The notes beneath the pieces are model-generated. The model ran no database searches and was not told where the DNA came from. It saw nothing but the letters and a program-made list of their open reading frames with translations. Shown one piece after another: positions 44,969 through 64,000 of a stretch of DNA of 64,000 nucleotides; position 1 is the stretch's first letter; every line of letters starts with the position of its first letter. The translations under genes and the position numbers were made by a program. The stretch is from Ianthella basta. Lineage: Eukaryota > Porifera > Demospongiae > Verongiida > Ianthellidae. The stretch covers positions 4,206,908 to 4,270,907 of the forward strand of contig OZ025870.1 of NCBI GenBank assembly GCA_964019415.1, read 5' to 3'.

Positions 44969-46120
44969 TGGCTTGTTGCAGTTCGAACAGAAACAATTTA
45001 CGCTTGAATTCCCTTGCCGTCGAATCATTTTACCGAACAAACTAGACTGTAATTACTATAGAAACCGGAGAACGTAGTGAGGGTAAAGGCTGTCAGCGGT
45101 CTCTTCTGAATAAGGCGACGGTGGTGTTTGAGTCGGCGCTATGGCAGATGATTTGAAGACCTGCTAATGGCGTACAAACTCAGAGCTTTCTTGCAGAGTG
45201 CAGACTGCATGAAATTGGAGCTTGGAGAGCGGAAGGACCTTCTTTCACACTGAAATCACATTCAGAAAACTCTAAAGATATTGCATGCACAATTCCAAGT
45301 CTCTGCCATCAATCATGCATGTGCAGTGCTGTGTTAGGCATAAATAATTTCTGGGGATGACCATTTCTAAGTGTCATGCACTCATCATTGAGGAGCCAAA
45401 GTTCACGTGAAAGTTCACAAGGTGATGACTATCAAGGAGATTTTGCTAAAACAGCAGACAAAACGTTCACATAAGGCTAGAAAATGATTGGATATGTCAA
45501 TAAGAGCCCCCTTCAAAGCAGTGCGTTATAAAACAAACAATGTGTTATACACTTCCAAATAAGGCAACTGTGCGTTATCCAGTGCATTTGCCAAAATAAT
45601 GCACAGTTGTTCCTTTGATGTATGGCTTCATCATGTAACAAGTATTAGTAATAACGTAGTAGAAAGCTTTTACTTTACTGTTCTCCTGCAAGGTATCTAC
45701 AGCCCCAAATACAACGGAAGTCGAACAACCCGTTTGCCAATAATGAGACAAGCGAATTATGGTATTACCACTTCAGGTAGCATACTCCTCCTCCAAGCAC
45801 AAAGTAGCATGTACACTGTCATTCAGAATGTTATGTAGGTCAAAACCTTAGTCAACAAAGCATTTTGAAAGTTTTGGTAATAGAGTTTTTATTGGATGAC
45901 TGGCTGACCATGGTCTGGAGTCCTGAAATTCTTGAAAGCCCAATCGTCTATGGCATCTTGATGTATCTTTCAGTCCATCAGCAATGCTGCATCTCCAACA
46001 ATCGGAACTAGTGAACTTACATGAGGAAATTGCTAGCAAGTAGTTCGAGTTCAGAGGCACCCAGGCACCCCTCGGATTTTTTAACTCAAAATACTTGTTC
46101 TCTTAAGTGTGCTCCAGGTT

Positions 46121-46260
46121 GGCTTTGGGGGATTGCCATCTGCAATACAATGAATTAAGCCTATCCATTGCTCTCGATTGGTCTTTACTGCCGCCAGTTG
46201 GCTGGTTTCGTCAAAACTCGCTAATACATTAAGATAGGAGTAGCCATTTTAACGGTCACT
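46121..46260 (+). repeat. Inverted match to the degraded gene A exon region
   Basis: The words 'gcctatcca', 'tttactgccgcca' and 'acattaagataggagtagcc' occur here on the plus strand and, in the same order, on the minus strand at about 6900-6990. The two loci therefore share a segment in opposite orientation. Confidence 0.5.
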
Positions 46261-46542
46261 TTCCTATGCAGACTTTTACAAGCAGTCGTCTGATCTACAC
46301 ATTACACAAACATACAGTAACTTTAGTACCACAGCTTTGACCAGCGCAATGACATGTCCTTTTACGGCCATATGGTATCAATTTATACTTGCACAGCAAT
46401 ACCGAGTGCAGCAGGTTTCCAAATAAGCTCTGGGTTCAAGTACACATGACAGCACGTTGTTTCTGCACGGTATCATTACTGTATCATTTTGTACAGCACA
46501 AAATAACACACCAATTACACCACCACTCCATTCACTCTGTAC

Positions 46543-63753
<17,211 letters not shown>

Positions 63754-63896
63754 CTGTAGATAAAGCAACAGCAATCAAATGGTGTGAAATGGCCTACAGA
63801 ACAAGAATCTACTATACAATATAGTGAATACTCACTAGATGCAGTCTGATGTAATTAGTGTGTAACATTAAGGGCAAGTAACATAAATTATACACA

Positions 63897-63930
63897 CTAG
63901 CTGAATGCCCACCCTACGGGCAGGTTCCCA
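63897..63930 (-). mobile_element. Helitron 3' terminus
   Basis: Minus strand: hairpin ACCTGCCCGTAGGGTGGGC, then ATTCAG and CTAG followed by T, matching the terminus at 29076. The body would extend right, out of the window. Confidence 0.55.
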
Positions 63931-64000
63931 GCCTATTGCAAGCCAGCAAGTCGGCCCCTTGTCAGTTTTGAACTACCTGTACAGGTAGCAACTGAGGCTG

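Larger units (their letters stand above)
42049..46098. mobile_element. Foldback element B (about 4 kb)
   Basis: The left arm (about 42049-42490) and right arm (about 45660-46098) are inverted copies of each other and of the arms of element A at 3965-5010, with the same 'caagtattt' termini and 'ccatgcatgttcaataa' / 'ttgaacatacatg'-type internal words. The 3.2-kb middle holds two nested MITEs (42937-43065, 44867-44968), a minisatellite-like stretch near 43560-43700 and an end resembling piggyBac near 44333. No transposase recognised. It fills most of the space between gene B and the NLR. Confidence 0.65.

Overview
The window looks like animal nuclear DNA, most likely from a sponge (demosponge-like). 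Basis: AT-rich DNA with spliced genes (GT-AG introns, one probable GC-AG), CARD, death, NACHT, LRR and ankyrin domains in multi-exon receptor-like genes, long GT/CA microsatellites, and a varied animal transposon load (R2-like and RTE-like LINEs, an LTR miniature, Helitrons, pogo/mariner-type and foldback elements, a MULE-like element). The species is not determined; 'sponge' is an inference from gene style and family recall.

Three linked gene models lie on the minus strand. Gene A (about 20.7 kb down to 5.9 kb) starts with a CARD exon at 19.4-19.75 kb. It continues with a large domain I cannot name (13.2-14.1 kb), coiled-coil exons (11.9-12.4 kb), ankyrin exons (11.7, 8.3 and 8.0 kb) and two conserved tryptophan-rich exons (6.5 and 6.0 kb). 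Gene B (63.75 kb down to 46.5 kb, 5' end outside the window) is a paralogue with the same exon order, sizes and phases. Between them lies an NLR-type gene (41.7 kb down to 25.6 kb): one NACHT exon followed by eight leucine-rich-repeat exons whose phases alternate 1-0, 0-1 throughout, ending in a stop at 25637. Splice phases were worked out by hand and agree along all of the NLR chain and nearly all of genes A and B. At the left edge are a third stray coiled-coil exon (3.6 kb) and a death-domain exon (2.0-2.3 kb) that resembles IRAK/Pelle.

On the plus strand are mostly mobile or broken sequences: an R2-like reverse transcriptase of 1181 residues inside the first NLR intron (34.5-38.1 kb), a fragment with an R2-type zinc knuckle and nuclease region (9.1-9.9 kb), a decayed RTE-like LINE (53.9-55.8 kb), a 1371-bp LTR miniature with apparently identical LTRs (15.36-16.73 kb), an ALDH3-like pseudogene (22.9-23.8 kb), and a 568-bp element with long terminal inverted repeats and a 9-bp target duplication carrying a frameshifted RecQ-like helicase exon (60987-61554).

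The CARD/unknown-domain/coiled-coil/ankyrin proteins and the adjacent NLR have the parts list of an innate immune or cell-death signalling cluster. Whether gene B and the NACHT-LRR gene are one transcription unit cannot be decided here: they are collinear, but the two nearest recognised exons do not match in phase.
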